DNA of 64,000 bases from Bacteroidales bacterium. GTDB taxonomy: Bacteria; Bacteroidota; Bacteroidia; Bacteroidales; UBA932. The position numbers were made by a program, and so were the translations under genes. Shown piece after piece: positions 1 to 10,700 of this stretch. Numbering within the stretch: the stretch's first letter is position 1; every line of letters starts with the position of its first letter. The stretch covers positions 1 to 64,000 of the forward strand of contig JAKSKN010000012.1 of assembly GCA_024401695.1 (NCBI GenBank). Direction: 5' to 3'. Below the pieces are notes generated by a model. The model saw nothing but the letters and a program-made list of their open reading frames with translations, was not told where the DNA came from and ran no database searches.

Positions 1-7
1 CGACTTC

Positions 8-316
8 TCAGCGGCAGGCTCCGGCATCTGAATCACGTCCAGCCGTGCCGCAAACAATCAGCTTCACATGCTTTCTGGCCAGACACCAGTCGTTGCAGAA
101 ATGTTCGAAGGCCGACAGAAAGTTTGCCCTTGGAGTGTCCATCCACGGCAATTCGTCAATGAAAATCACCTGCTTGTTTCCGTTATATTTCCTGTCAAGC
201 AACTCTTGAAGCAGGTGGAACACGGCTGCCCATAAAATAGAAGAAGCCAGAATCTTTATCATCCAAATATCCAACTCAGTTTTCTCCGGGATACCACGTC
301 CCGGATTTTTTTGCAA
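8..316 (-). pseudogene. Remnant of an AAA-family ATPase (DUF234-type archaeal-like ATPase)
   Basis: The translation contains AFHLLQ-like sequence followed by QVIFIDELPWMDTPR and HVKLIVCGTA. These are the Walker B strand and sensor region of the archaeal-type AAA ATPases common in Bacteroidales. The family is usually 350-500 residues; here only about 100 codons remain. No Walker A motif precedes the Walker B segment, and the reading frame runs into unrelated residues and a stop right after the CGTA segment. I read this as a decayed internal fragment. It lies downstream of the DUF4249 gene on the same strand and has no visible functional link to it. Confidence 0.6.
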
Positions 317-354
317 TACCGCTGAAAATGCGGAAATTAGCTGACGAGATTGTA

Positions 355-1194
355 TTACTTTATCAAAGGCTCGCAGACAAACTCCCGGACATCGATACCA
401 TAACCGGCCCAGTAACCGATTGCACCGGAGACATTTCCCTTGACATTTACCGGTGCTGTCACTGCCATTCCCGCAGAATTGGTATAATCGGCATATTCCT
501 TCCAGAAATTGAACATAGGCCGCTCAATCGTTGCAAGTTTGAGCGAGACCGTATCTCCGGGGTGAAAGAAATTATTCCCTATCCCCAGAGCCGCTATCGG
601 TTTCATAAAAGTTTCAACTACGACACTGTCAACAAGAGATCCGTCGAGAGTGGTGAAGGTTACGGCCTCATACGCATTGGATGCCGAACCGTACCTGCGG
701 AATGTCTGAAACAGTCTCCCGGCCTTCCGGTCGTTATGGAAGACCATCTTTGCCACATAGGAAGTATCATCGACCGCTTTTTCCATATAGACCGTATCTA
801 TGACGGGTGGTTCGGGGATGGTGCAGACTGCTGAAGCCTCAAAATCCAGCCATTTGACGTGCAGTTTGTATGTTTCTCCGGGAACGCCCCGCAATGAGGG
901 AGAGGTGAAATAATTTCCTATTACAAACCTGTCTGTAAGGCGTGCTGTGAGGTATTCCCGCTGGCCGCTATGTTCGATATAGACTTCGGCATAGCGGAGA
1001 ATATGTTCTGAGACGTTGGAGATGGGCTGTGGAGTGGAACTGACTGGCAGTGTGCCGGACACCAGTACGACTGGAGCATGCCCGTTTTCGATCCATCCTT
1101 CGACGACGAGTTCCTCGACGTTGTCAGATTCGAGGTAACTGTTGTCGCAGGCGGCAAAAATCAGCAAAGCAAGAATATACCAGAGTCTTTTCAT
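355..1194 (-). CDS. DUF4249-type outer-membrane-associated lipoprotein
   Basis: This 279-residue protein begins with a lipoprotein signal peptide (LLIFAAC, Cys about residue 16) and continues with a beta-rich domain typical of DUF4249. In that family an early VVEGWIENG segment is followed by YAEVYIE and GETYKLHVKW segments. DUF4249 proteins are usually encoded directly downstream of TonB-dependent receptors and are presumed surface or periplasmic partners of them; the substrate is unknown. The start codon overlaps the stop of the upstream receptor gene by one base (TGATG), so the two are very likely translationally coupled. The family assignment is from recognition, not a search. Confidence 0.75.
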   Translation of the reverse strand: MKRLWYILALLIFAACDNSYLESDNVEELVVEGWIENGHAPVVLVSGTLPVSSTPQPISNVSEHILRYAEVYIEHSGQREYLTARLTDRFVIGNYFTSPSLRGVPGETYKLHVKWLDFEASAVCTIPEPPVIDTVYMEKAVDDTSYVAKMVFHNDRKAGRLFQTFRRYGSASNAYEAVTFTTLDGSLVDSVVVETFMKPIAALGIGNNFFHPGDTVSLKLATIERPMFNFWKEYADYTNSAGMAVTAPVNVKGNVSGAIGYWAGYGIDVREFVCEPLIK

Positions 1195-3206
1195 CAGAAG
1201 GTGCAGAAATAATTGATTGACGGTATGACCGGAATGTGAAGCATAGTTGGAGCATAACTGTACTGTCCGTTCTTGACCTTCAGGATCGCAGCCATCTGGT
1301 TGCCCCGTGCGGTTGCGTTCTGGACGGAGACGTTGACCCCGTCACGGAAGCGTCCGGAATTGTGGATGTTGAAACTTACCGATATGTCAAGCCTGATATA
1401 AGGGGAGAGGTTCTTCGAATTCCTGTCCCCATATTTGACCATAAGTTTCTGGTTCAGGAAGTATACAGAAGAGACAGGCGTATAGGGCAATCCGGAAGCG
1501 AAGATGAAATTGCCGCCGAACTCCCACCTGCCCAGCTTGTAGGACGCAACTGCATTGACTTCGTGCTGACGTTCATATGAAGACGGATAGGTGTAGGGAA
1601 AATCCGGATTGTCGAACCGGCGCAGTGAACGGCCCCAGCTGTAACTGATCCATCCGGTGAGTTTGCCGCTGTTCTTCATCAGTTGGGCTGTGATGCCATA
1701 ATTGTATCCGTCCCCGTTGAGAAGCATATTCTGGAGATTGTAATTGCCGCCTATGATCTCTGACAGGAAGCCGGAATATTCGACCATATTCCACATCCTT
1801 TTCCCGTATGCCTGGAAGTTGACCGAAAGTGCATCGTTCAGCAGATTGACCGTGTAGGACAATGTCCCGAAAAAAGAGGCCTGCGGTTTGGAATATTTTC
1901 CACTGCCGAGCCAGAACTCCACAGGGAAGCCGCTGCTGGTCATTCCTGTCATAAACAGATATTGATGCTTGTAGCCGATATCCAGATTCAACCGGCCACC
2001 TCTGTGGAAATTGTATCCAGCGGACAGTTCCGGGTCGATGCGGGGGAAAATGGTCCCGTCGGAGATGTCTGAGTACAGGCTTGCGGCAAGACCCGGCTTC
2101 AGGGTGAAGTCGCCGGTCTGGAGATGATATGACGACCGTAATGTCGCAAGGACTGCCTGCTGTTTCGAAACCGGAGCCTCTTCCGGACCTGTGGATGACA
2201 GGTCGAGGATATTCTGAGGCTGGATGTCATAGTAGTCCGCTTCGGCGGCAAACTCCCACTCGCGCCACTTCGCCGCACTATGGAGACCTGCATTGACTAT
2301 GTAGTCATCGGCGTGTCCTGAATTGGCCCCCAGCATCAGATCCCCTTCCATAGAATAAGCGCTGGCATAAGCCTGAGATGTCAGATTGAGTTCATCCTTA
2401 TGGTGACGCCAGCGTACGTTGGCGACGGCGCTGCTCCATATTGCTCCGATATTCTCGCTGGCTTTGTCGGCCCCTGCCTTTCCGTCATCCCTTCCGAAGT
2501 AGGCATTGGCGTCAATGGTATTGAACTTGTCAGGAATATAGAGATAACTCGCGTTGATGTCATAGAACTTGTAGTTCATCTCGGCCCCGTCCATTTTCAG
2601 CAGCCCCTTGTAGAATATGTCGATGAAGGAGCGGCGGCCGGAAAGTGTAAGGGAAGATTCCTTCCCGACAGGAAAGGTGAAGGTGGCATATGCCGAGACA
2701 GGTCCCAGGTTGGCTTCACCGTGCAGCGCGTGGCAGAGTGTGTCTGCCGTTTCAAGTCCAAGTTCGCCTCCGATCCTGCGTGACGTCGTGGACGTGCTGA
2801 ACTTGATATTCTTGAAATGTCCTGGATTGAATACGGAAAACAGCCCCAGAATGCGTCCCTGGCCATAAACGGGCACGCCACACAACTTGATGATGCTCTG
2901 GCTGGCCTCACACCCCTGGATCTTCAATCCGCTTTCCCATTCGGAGTTTGTGGCGACGCCTGGCATCGTCTGGACGAATTTCAGAGGGTCGGCAACGCCG
3001 AGCATCTTGGGAAAAGCCTCCAGGGCGGACATCTTGATACTTAGCCCGTTTGCGACGCTGCCATTTATCCCGTTGGATCGCACGTTTGTGGATACCACGA
3101 TGCTGTCCAGCTCAAATACCGACGTGGAATCCGGCAGCACTTGAGAGTATGCTGCCAGAGAGGCCATAAGGCCTGAAATAAACAGTATGAACTTACTTGA
3201 AGACAT
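1194..3206 (-). CDS. TonB-dependent receptor with plug domain
   Basis: This 670-residue protein has a signal peptide (ILFISGLMASLAAYSQ). The plug-like N-terminal part starts around residue 33 (LDSIVVSTNVRSN) and includes FPKMLGVADPLKFVQTMPGV. The rest looks like a beta-barrel, ending with the aromatic C-terminus INYFCTF. It lacks the CarboxypepD-like extension of SusC proteins and is short for a TonB receptor. It should transport an unknown ligand across the outer membrane with energy from TonB. It sits between a small lipoprotein gene (14-nt overlap upstream) and a DUF4249 gene (1-nt overlap downstream), forming a three-gene operon. No iron- or vitamin-specific neighbour reveals the ligand. 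Confidence 0.85.
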   Translation of the reverse strand: MSSSKFILFISGLMASLAAYSQVLPDSTSVFELDSIVVSTNVRSNGINGSVANGLSIKMSALEAFPKMLGVADPLKFVQTMPGVATNSEWESGLKIQGCEASQSIIKLCGVPVYGQGRILGLFSVFNPGHFKNIKFSTSTTSRRIGGELGLETADTLCHALHGEANLGPVSAYATFTFPVGKESSLTLSGRRSFIDIFYKGLLKMDGAEMNYKFYDINASYLYIPDKFNTIDANAYFGRDDGKAGADKASENIGAIWSSAVANVRWRHHKDELNLTSQAYASAYSMEGDLMLGANSGHADDYIVNAGLHSAAKWREWEFAAEADYYDIQPQNILDLSSTGPEEAPVSKQQAVLATLRSSYHLQTGDFTLKPGLAASLYSDISDGTIFPRIDPELSAGYNFHRGGRLNLDIGYKHQYLFMTGMTSSGFPVEFWLGSGKYSKPQASFFGTLSYTVNLLNDALSVNFQAYGKRMWNMVEYSGFLSEIIGGNYNLQNMLLNGDGYNYGITAQLMKNSGKLTGWISYSWGRSLRRFDNPDFPYTYPSSYERQHEVNAVASYKLGRWEFGGNFIFASGLPYTPVSSVYFLNQKLMVKYGDRNSKNLSPYIRLDISVSFNIHNSGRFRDGVNVSVQNATARGNQMAAILKVKNGQYSYAPTMLHIPVIPSINYFCTF

Positions 3207-3849
3207 CAGAGAAGTTCTGTTTCATCAGGTTCGCAAACCCATTGTCGAATATCGTGAAAGTGCGCGGGTCATCATAATAATGCGCAACGAGATATGTGCC
3301 GGTGCTGTAGTCGGTATTCTCGAATTCGTCAAGTGTGAGGTAACCCACGCGGCGCCCTTCGTAAAGCAGGGGAGCTTGAAGGCTGCCTTCAAAGAGAAAA
3401 AACAAGGGGGCGATGACCTTGATTTTTGAAACAGTCAGGCTGGAACTGTCCTGGAGCTCCTTCTTAATTGCAATCTCCGTATCAAAGGCAAGAAGCTTGA
3501 TTTCGAGAGGACGGATATATCCGTTGACCACAACCCAGGTGCTGTCTTCTATTTTGAATGTGGCATCCAGGGCTGGGTCATCTTTGCCTCTGATGTCGAG
3601 TTCGTAATAGATGCCGTCCGGAGCTTTTCCCTTGTATATCCCCTGGGACAGCATCGTAGAGTAGAAATACTCCAAAGTATCGGAAAGGCTTTGCCAGTCC
3701 TTTGACAGAACGTCCGCCAATTCCTTCTCCACCTTCTCCGGGACGGATAACTCCCTTTCCGGAGGAGGCACCGGTTTGTCCAGCCCCTTGCTGCAGGAAA
3801 GGGCCAGGATGATGATGATCGTAGGAATGATTGGAACCGCTCGACTCAT
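3193..3849 (-). CDS. Uncharacterised lipoprotein, first gene of the TonB-receptor operon
   Basis: The protein has 218 residues from the ATG at 3849. An upstream in-frame ATG at 3873 is less likely because a promoter box (TATATTTG) lies between the two. A hydrophobic signal ends in the lipobox ALSC, followed by a proline/glutamate-rich stretch, so it is probably an outer-membrane lipoprotein. The body is acidic and beta-rich (STWVVVNGYIRPLEIKLLAFDTEI). I do not recognise the family. The gene overlaps the TonB receptor start by 14 nt, so the products probably act with the receptor and the DUF4249 protein, for example in ligand capture or plug control. That role is inferred only from position. 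Confidence 0.65.
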   Translation of the reverse strand: MSRAVPIIPTIIIILALSCSKGLDKPVPPPERELSVPEKVEKELADVLSKDWQSLSDTLEYFYSTMLSQGIYKGKAPDGIYYELDIRGKDDPALDATFKIEDSTWVVVNGYIRPLEIKLLAFDTEIAIKKELQDSSSLTVSKIKVIAPLFFLFEGSLQAPLLYEGRRVGYLTLDEFENTDYSTGTYLVAHYYDDPRTFTIFDNGFANLMKQNFSDVFK

Positions 3850-3860
3850 TGGCAAACGTA

Positions 3861-3868
3861 CAAATATA
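3861..3868 (-). promoter_or_regulatory. -7 promoter box TATATTTG of the TonB-receptor operon
   Basis: A perfect match to the Bacteroidetes -7 consensus TAnnTTTG lies 11 nt upstream of the ATG at 3849. Transcription would start only a few bases before that codon, which favours the downstream start for the lipoprotein gene. Confidence 0.6.
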
Positions 3869-3936
3869 AGCATTTTTTGAATGCGAAATCGTTATTTGTC
3901 TATTTCGACGGAGCTGATGGCAGGGGCATTCTGAAG

Positions 3937-3973
3937 AAAAGCGGCAGCGGACTCGGGGGAGTCGCTGCCGCTT
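3937..3973 (-). terminator. Rho-independent terminator of the fimbrillin operon
   Basis: About 15 base pairs form between 3939-3954 and 3959-3973 with one bulged base and a 4-nt loop. On the minus strand the hairpin is followed by TTTTCTT. It lies about 90 nt past the stop of the 1232-residue adhesin gene and closes the 20-kb fimbrillin locus. Confidence 0.8.
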
Positions 3974-4060
3974 CGCATATCATTTTTGAAATGTACCACC
4001 TGTGAGGATTTATTTTACCTGCGATCAAGTGGCTCTTGAATTAATATAGCCTATTATTTA

Positions 4061-7000
4061 TTATGGATGAATGATCTGTACTAGGGTTATTGTTGTTTGA
4101 TAATGTGATGGCATTACTACAAGTCCCCTAAATTGATGTGCATCATCCCAGAATTTAGATTTACTTGATGTGTCAAAGTGGAAATCATATGAAGGTTTAC
4201 TCCTATCAATATTAAAATCTCCGATAATGACATGTTGAGTCCAAGCAGGTGCAAGTTTAATGTTGTCGTTTACCGTTGCTGTATATGAAATTCTTATTAT
4301 TGTATTGTCATTGGCATCATTTATGGCTTTTTCAAGATCGCTGTTATTGAAGGATGGTCGTGAATCCGTTCCTTCCCACCACCAGGCAGCGGTCTTTCCG
4401 GAGGCGTTGCCGCTGTCGGAAGTCTCATAGCTGCTGTCGTTGCTGGTTGCCCGAACATACAGTGTATAGCTGGTATTCTTTGACAGATTACTCAAGGTAT
4501 ATGTTGTAACGTTCCCAACGTTTGTCCACGATGTGCCGTTTGTGCTCACCTGGTATCCGGAAGCATGTGATACAGCATTCCAAGTGAAGGTCAAGGAGTT
4601 CTTGAGGACTTCTTTAAATACGACCGTAGGCTTGTCGAGCTTGACTGAGTTCTTGGTGGTACCCTGGGCGCTGGCCTTGTCGGAGGTCAGGTATTCATCG
4701 CCGTCGCCATTGGCTACGACGGACAGAGTATGGGTGGTGCCCTTTGTCAGTCCGGTCGCCTTGTATGTATTGGTTTTCGCGGTGCTTACCTTGACGTTGT
4801 CCAGGTAGATGTCGTAGCTCTGTACGTGGCTTTCATCCTCGCAGGTCCAGTTGAAGGTGAGAGTGCTTGCTGATGCCGTCGACTCATCAAATGTGACCAC
4901 AGGGGTCTTGAGCTTCTTCTGTGAGTGAGTTGTGATAGACTTTGTACCAGGTACTGAGTCAACGTAATTGGAGTCGTCGCCCTTCGCAATCACGCAGATT
5001 GTGTACTCGTTTTCAGGGTCAAGTCCTTCGAACTTGTATGAAGTGACATTGCTGCCAAGGCTTACAGGAGCGCTGGCCACACCATTATGCAGGTAGTAAA
5101 CGTCATAGCCCTCCGCATTGGAAATTGCATTCCAGCTGACATTGATAGTCTTGGCTGTTACTGTGCCTTCACTGATAGTAGGTGCGGTAAGAGCCGGGAG
5201 CGGAGCAACACTTGACAGAAGCGGATTAGGGTCAGCGAAGTGGTCGGCTGAAACGCTGATGGTCACAGTTCCCCTCTCGACGGCAGTCAGCCTGATTGTC
5301 TGGGTAGCTGCTGCCACAGAAGCATTGTCTGTGCCGTAAGGGGCATAGTAATATGTGTTTGCCTGGCCAGGAACAGGCTTCAGGTGCGTTTCGTCCGATG
5401 CAGGCTTGGCGTTGCCAATGACTACGATGGCGCGTCCGATGCTGGCGCCGCTCTCTGCATAAGTCTGAGGGGCAGCGTTCATCTTGAATGTGAACATCAG
5501 TGCATCACCTGCGCTCATAGGCTTGCCGTTCCAGGCCGGATTGCTGAACTGGGCCTGAGAGATCTGAACGAGAGGACTGGTCGCCTCGGCATAATGGGTC
5601 GCGTTGAGGACGACCTTTGCATTGCCTTCATAATCATTGACGACAAGGCTGAGGGATACTGTGGAATTAGGATCAACCTCGACTTCGTAATCTACGGAGC
5701 CATCGCTGTTGGCCTTGAGTCTGGTCATCTTGGCTTCGGTTGCAGACGGTTCCAGATTGTAAAGCGTGGCGATTACGTTGCCGGATTCTGCAAGCTGTCC
5801 AACCTTGAAGGTAAATGTCTCAGGATCGGCCTCGTGGACATTCGATGTCTTGGAGAACCCGAGGTCAGTGAATCTCTGCAGGTCAAAATTGCCGAACTCC
5901 GTCCTGCCCAGATGGAAGTACGGGTTGTAAACATAAATCTTGCTGGCACTTATCGCTGTGTTGCTCTTCAATTTACATTCGAAAGTCTTGAATCCGTATT
6001 CGTCAACTTCCGCCGCTTCGTATTCAGCCCAGGTTATGGTCTTGAGGAACTGGAATGCGGGTTCGGTGTTGCCAGGAATGATGGACTTCTTGTTCCTGAC
6101 AGGCAGTTCGTCGGAAGTCAGGCTCAACTTTTCAGCTTCAAGATAGAAATCGAGGGAGAAGATTGATGATGAAAGTCCGTCTTCAATCTTGAGGAACACA
6201 CTGAGTTCCTGGCCAATTTCTTTCTGAATGTCGGCAGGGTTGCAGGAAACCTGCAGGGCAAGCGAATCCCTGAGCGTAAAGCTGATTGCTCTCTGAATCG
6301 GAGCAATATCGACCTTCTTGCCATCGTGCTCTGTCTGTCCTCCAGGGTATGAACCGACAATCTTTACGACACTTGACTTGATGGCATCCGTAATGTCAGT
6401 AGGGTGCACGGTCACCTTTCTGTAGCCATCTTCATCATCCGTCTCAGCCACGTCAAATACGTTGGTCAAGGCGTGCCCGTTGATACCCGGGTCTTCAAGT
6501 GATAAGGCGACATAATCATTGCCATTGAAGATTCTGGCCACACCATCCTCGTCGCCCCAGGACAAATCAGGGATGTACTTGTATCTGAAGACGCAGTCAT
6601 TGTTGCCGATAAGAATCATTTCGGTATAATCGACGAACATTCTGGAAGTACCGTCGGAGATGTTCGTCAGATCCTTTGCCTCGATTGATGTCGAGATATC
6701 CGCACTGCTACTTGCAGAATATGCCGCTTCTTCAGGTGTTGCATATCCGTCCTTGTTGACCTCGTAGATGTTGATCTGGTAATTGAAGTTGCGCAGGAAC
6801 GGGAAGTAGCTTCCCTTCTCATCACGGAGGTCAATCTTATAATATGTCGGACCGGTGATGCTTGGATCGTGCTTCTCGCCGGAATATTTGCCGGCAATGA
6901 TGACATAAGTAGGGTCGGCAGTGGGCTTTTCCCTTTCGAACAGGAAAGATGAACCGAATCCTGCTCCATCGACCTCAACAAGGGTGCTCAATCCGGTCTT

Positions 7001-7759
7001 AAGACTTGCTGTGATAGGGACGTTGGCATTATAAGACAGACTGTCAATAAGCTCTTCTGCAGAATAGTTCTGATAACTCTCGATGAACTTGCCGGTATTT
7101 CTGTTGTATGCAGCCGTCATACCCTTGTCCATCGTGTTCATCGTATAGAAGCCTACAAGGGTGAACTTTTTAGCATTTGCAGAAACGGTGATTTTTGCGA
7201 AATTCCTGATAAGGGCCACGTGGCTCAACAGGGCCTTGGTTGTTGCGTCAACCTCGCCCTCGATTTGTGCATCCTCCTTAATGCACGGAACCTGCACCCT
7301 CTGCCAATATCTGTCCTGGTCAATAGGATCGATGAAAGCTTTTGAATTGAGGACCTCGGCTTCAGAACCATAGGTCAATTCAGAAGGTTCGGGACCGTTT
7401 GCTATGAAATGAAGAGTGCAAGGGTAGTCGGAAACGCTCAGTTTTGCGGAATAAGTGAATTCCGTGCTTCCGATGCCGTTGGTGATGCTTGAGTTGACAT
7501 TGGCATAAGGATCTGACTCTGCCTTGACATATTCCGTAAGCATACCGCCCTTGTCAAAGACGGCGATGTACAGATTGTTGATGGTAGGAGTGTTGCCGAA
7601 TGCCTTGGTGCCATCCGGGGCATCAGGAAGTTGCACGCCGAAGGTCACGTTGACCTTGTCCTCGACCTTCAGGAGATCGGGGGACTGGTTCTCAACCCTG
7701 ACGCAGCCTGAGAGCATCAAAAGCGTAGCAAATATATATGAGAGTCTCTTCATTGTCAT
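4061..7759 (-). CDS. Giant fimbria-associated lipoprotein with three fibronectin type III domains
   Basis: At 1232 residues, this protein starts with a lipobox (LLMLSGC, Cys 19) and a T-K-A motif at 51-53 like the neighbouring fimbrillins. The N-terminal half resembles large Mfa-like/DUF4906 fimbrial proteins. Three FN3 domains follow at roughly 856-955, 951-1045 and 1041-1132, with repeated signatures such as LTFTWNAVSHASGYQVS and YTLYVRATSNDSSYE. The last 110 residues (from AAWWWEGTDSRP) are encoded by clearly more AT-rich DNA. It is the last gene of the array and overlaps its neighbour by 4 nt (ATGA). It is probably a tip or anchor adhesin of the fibre; binding target unknown. Confidence 0.7.
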   Translation of the reverse strand: MTMKRLSYIFATLLMLSGCVRVENQSPDLLKVEDKVNVTFGVQLPDAPDGTKAFGNTPTINNLYIAVFDKGGMLTEYVKAESDPYANVNSSITNGIGSTEFTYSAKLSVSDYPCTLHFIANGPEPSELTYGSEAEVLNSKAFIDPIDQDRYWQRVQVPCIKEDAQIEGEVDATTKALLSHVALIRNFAKITVSANAKKFTLVGFYTMNTMDKGMTAAYNRNTGKFIESYQNYSAEELIDSLSYNANVPITASLKTGLSTLVEVDGAGFGSSFLFEREKPTADPTYVIIAGKYSGEKHDPSITGPTYYKIDLRDEKGSYFPFLRNFNYQINIYEVNKDGYATPEEAAYSASSSADISTSIEAKDLTNISDGTSRMFVDYTEMILIGNNDCVFRYKYIPDLSWGDEDGVARIFNGNDYVALSLEDPGINGHALTNVFDVAETDDEDGYRKVTVHPTDITDAIKSSVVKIVGSYPGGQTEHDGKKVDIAPIQRAISFTLRDSLALQVSCNPADIQKEIGQELSVFLKIEDGLSSSIFSLDFYLEAEKLSLTSDELPVRNKKSIIPGNTEPAFQFLKTITWAEYEAAEVDEYGFKTFECKLKSNTAISASKIYVYNPYFHLGRTEFGNFDLQRFTDLGFSKTSNVHEADPETFTFKVGQLAESGNVIATLYNLEPSATEAKMTRLKANSDGSVDYEVEVDPNSTVSLSLVVNDYEGNAKVVLNATHYAEATSPLVQISQAQFSNPAWNGKPMSAGDALMFTFKMNAAPQTYAESGASIGRAIVVIGNAKPASDETHLKPVPGQANTYYYAPYGTDNASVAAATQTIRLTAVERGTVTISVSADHFADPNPLLSSVAPLPALTAPTISEGTVTAKTINVSWNAISNAEGYDVYYLHNGVASAPVSLGSNVTSYKFEGLDPENEYTICVIAKGDDSNYVDSVPGTKSITTHSQKKLKTPVVTFDESTASASTLTFNWTCEDESHVQSYDIYLDNVKVSTAKTNTYKATGLTKGTTHTLSVVANGDGDEYLTSDKASAQGTTKNSVKLDKPTVVFKEVLKNSLTFTWNAVSHASGYQVSTNGTSWTNVGNVTTYTLSNLSKNTSYTLYVRATSNDSSYETSDSGNASGKTAAWWWEGTDSRPSFNNSDLEKAINDANDNTIIRISYTATVNDNIKLAPAWTQHVIIGDFNIDRSKPSYDFHFDTSSKSKFWDDAHQFRGLVVMPSHYQTTITLVQIIHP

Positions 7760-10700
7760 TGGAAATAAAACAGTCTGTTCATCGTGTAACCTTCTCCAGT
7801 GAAGAGCAGGTTTTCACCATCCATATTTTTGATAACGTCCTGTTGGCCATTGAGATTTATTTCAAGATAGTAAGTGTTGTTGTTGATTTTATGGGTAATG
7901 CTGCTGTCAGGCCCATATGATACTCCACCCTTATTTGATCCGGTAGCGACGTATACATTGAACGATGTGCCGGTTGTTATCTCAATATAGAAGGTATTGT
8001 TCTTGAATATGTTCCAGGTGCTCTGGTCGAAAGTCGCGATACTATGACCGGTCCAGGTATTCTGAAGTGAGAATCGGTAAGGTCTGTAACCATTTTCAGG
8101 ATAGAAAGTATTGTGAGGATCTCCATATGATCCGTCATTCTTCCAGATATTCGTCTTGGCGAGCAGTTTATTACCCTGGCTTACCGAAGCGTCTGATGTA
8201 GTATAGTATGTGCCATCACCAACGGCACGCACATAAAGGGTGTATGTCGCACTGTCGTCATACAGTCCGTCCATCGTATAGCTGGTGGCTGTTCCGACGC
8301 TCTTCCATTCGCCGTTGGCGGAGGTACTTACCTCATAGCCCCGGGCACCGTTAACTGAATCCCAGTTGAAAGTAAGGTAGAAATTGCCGCTTGTGCAGGA
8401 AACGGTTCCCATAGTGAGTTTGGTTACCGGTATTGGATCCGGTGCGCTGGCACCTGCCCTCGGCATATCACCCCAGGTGAACTGGTTGTACTTTTCCTTC
8501 GGAAGCCGGCCGCCTGTCGTTGTCTGGACGGTCCCGTTCACCTTGCCGTTCACCTTGCTGTCAGTCTGCTCCCAATACCAGTCGTCATAGACACAACGCA
8601 CTGAGCGGGTCTTCTGATAGATCTCACCGGTGAAATTAAGTTCAGACTGGCCTTCAGGGAACTCGAAGTTGTCGGTCGCACAATAGTAGCCCTGGGTGTC
8701 GCCGGAGCCGTGCATAAAGATTTCAGGAATAAGTCCCAGTTTCTGGAGCGCGAAGATGTATGACACCTCCGCCTTCGTAGGCAGTCTCCAACGGCCTGCC
8801 GGGTAACCGGCCTCCTGATAAGTTGCACAACGGCGGACTATGTCATACCAGGTCGGGGCGATGTTACCCATACTGTTGAATCGTGACGCTATCCTGAACT
8901 TAGGCGCGATGAACTGCTCGCTCTCCTTGGTGGTCATAGCAGGATAGTAGTAACGCATCTTCCGCTTGTCAGTGCCGTTTTCGACGTGATAGTCGCCATC
9001 CTGTACAAACAGAGCCGGAGCATCTGAAAGGCCCGGCAAACCGGTTACATAAAGTTTCTGGTCGCTGGCATTGACATTAGGGTTGCTGTAATCAAAGAGG
9101 TTATATGTGTTTCCAATTCTGCCCGAATTCGGATCATCGGTTGCAGGTGGGGTAATCTTGTTCGGCGTGGTGGACCTAGGATCGGTGATGATATAGCCCT
9201 TGCCGCTCGGAACTATCTTGGTCTCGATTACGTACATATACTCGGCCCCCCTCAGGTCTCCATTGTCATTTCGAACATCACGTACGGTATTATACCAAGC
9301 CCAGTTGAAATTTCTTTCCTGACCGTTCACATATACGTCACCCCTTGTGCCGAGACCCGTATCGCCATTATCGTTTGCCTCGTTAAGCTCAGGTGTCACG
9401 ATGATTGCCGGGCTCTGCACGATATTGATTGCCTCGCTGAATGAGTGGTCATCCTTATGTGCAAGGACAAGCGTGATGTTGTATGGTGAAATATCGAGGT
9501 TGGTGTCGTCGATGTCATTGTTGAGTTCGTGCAGGAACTCGACGATATGGTTAGTGTTGTCAACTGTGAACCAGGACATTACGGTCTCTGAAGCTACATC
9601 GTTGCGCACGAATTTGCCCGAAGTGCTGTTGTACCTTGTGTTCCAGGCGCTGGCGGAAACGATTTCGCAGAAATGGCTCGCCGTGAATGAGATTGAAAGC
9701 GCCTCAAGGTTATCCATAACGCGCTCAGGCTCCGGTACCATAATGTATCGGGCCTCGCGTATTGCCGCTTCCACGTCGTGGTCCTGAGTGTGGAGGTCTT
9801 TCAGTGCGTCACGCCAGTCGAATACGAAATATGTGGCATCGGCATCGACCGTCGGCACCTTCGGTGAGAAGCTTCCGAGAATGCCAAGCACGAGGTTGAT
9901 ATGGTTCCAGGTGTTGCGGTCGAGATGATTGTCCTTGAGGAGGACCTTGTAGTAGCAGCTCCTGAACTGGTTGCCGTCGGTGACCGGAAGCTCCACAAGG
10001 AAATAAGGCTCGTCCCCGGAGTTGAATGACCATTCGTCAGGGTATGAATAGAACGGTGCAGGGGAGTAATATACCCTGGAGTCCAATGTCTGGGCTGTGC
10101 AGCCCCTGCCCTTCTCGTGAAGATTGTTGTCGGAGAACGGTACGATTTCAGGGGATTCGTTGTCTGAGAACAAGCCTGAGAGGGTTGCGTTCTTGACCGG
10201 GTTCACGAGGAGAACCTTCATATCCTTCGGCTGGGTTGTCCAGGTGCGCCCTTCGTCGTCAGGATAAGATTCATTGACGAATATCGCCAGCGTGTGCTTG
10301 GCAGCCACGCGCTGTACGTTGATCGAACCGGATGCGACAACCTTCGACATTCTGCTCGTAAGGGTAACGCTGCCAAGGCCTTCCATAACAAAGGAATTCT
10401 GAGGCGACGCCGTGACGTCCAGCTCGACAACCATCTTGCGAAGATTGCTGATCGAGGTCGTGTCAGGAAGGTCTTCAAGTTCGAAAGGGGCGTTGACGAC
10501 TATGTAGACATCACACTCGTCGGCCGGTTTCGGCATAAGCACGGAATTGAATACCGTCTCCTCGATGTTGATTCGGATCGTTTCGTTGCTCTGCTTGTAG
10601 TTAGGCCCCTGCTCTGTAATGCGCCCTGAAAGGTATGCGCCTTCATCGTCAGCGTGACCGGCCTTGTAGATGAAATAGTCGATGGTCTTTATGAGATTCT

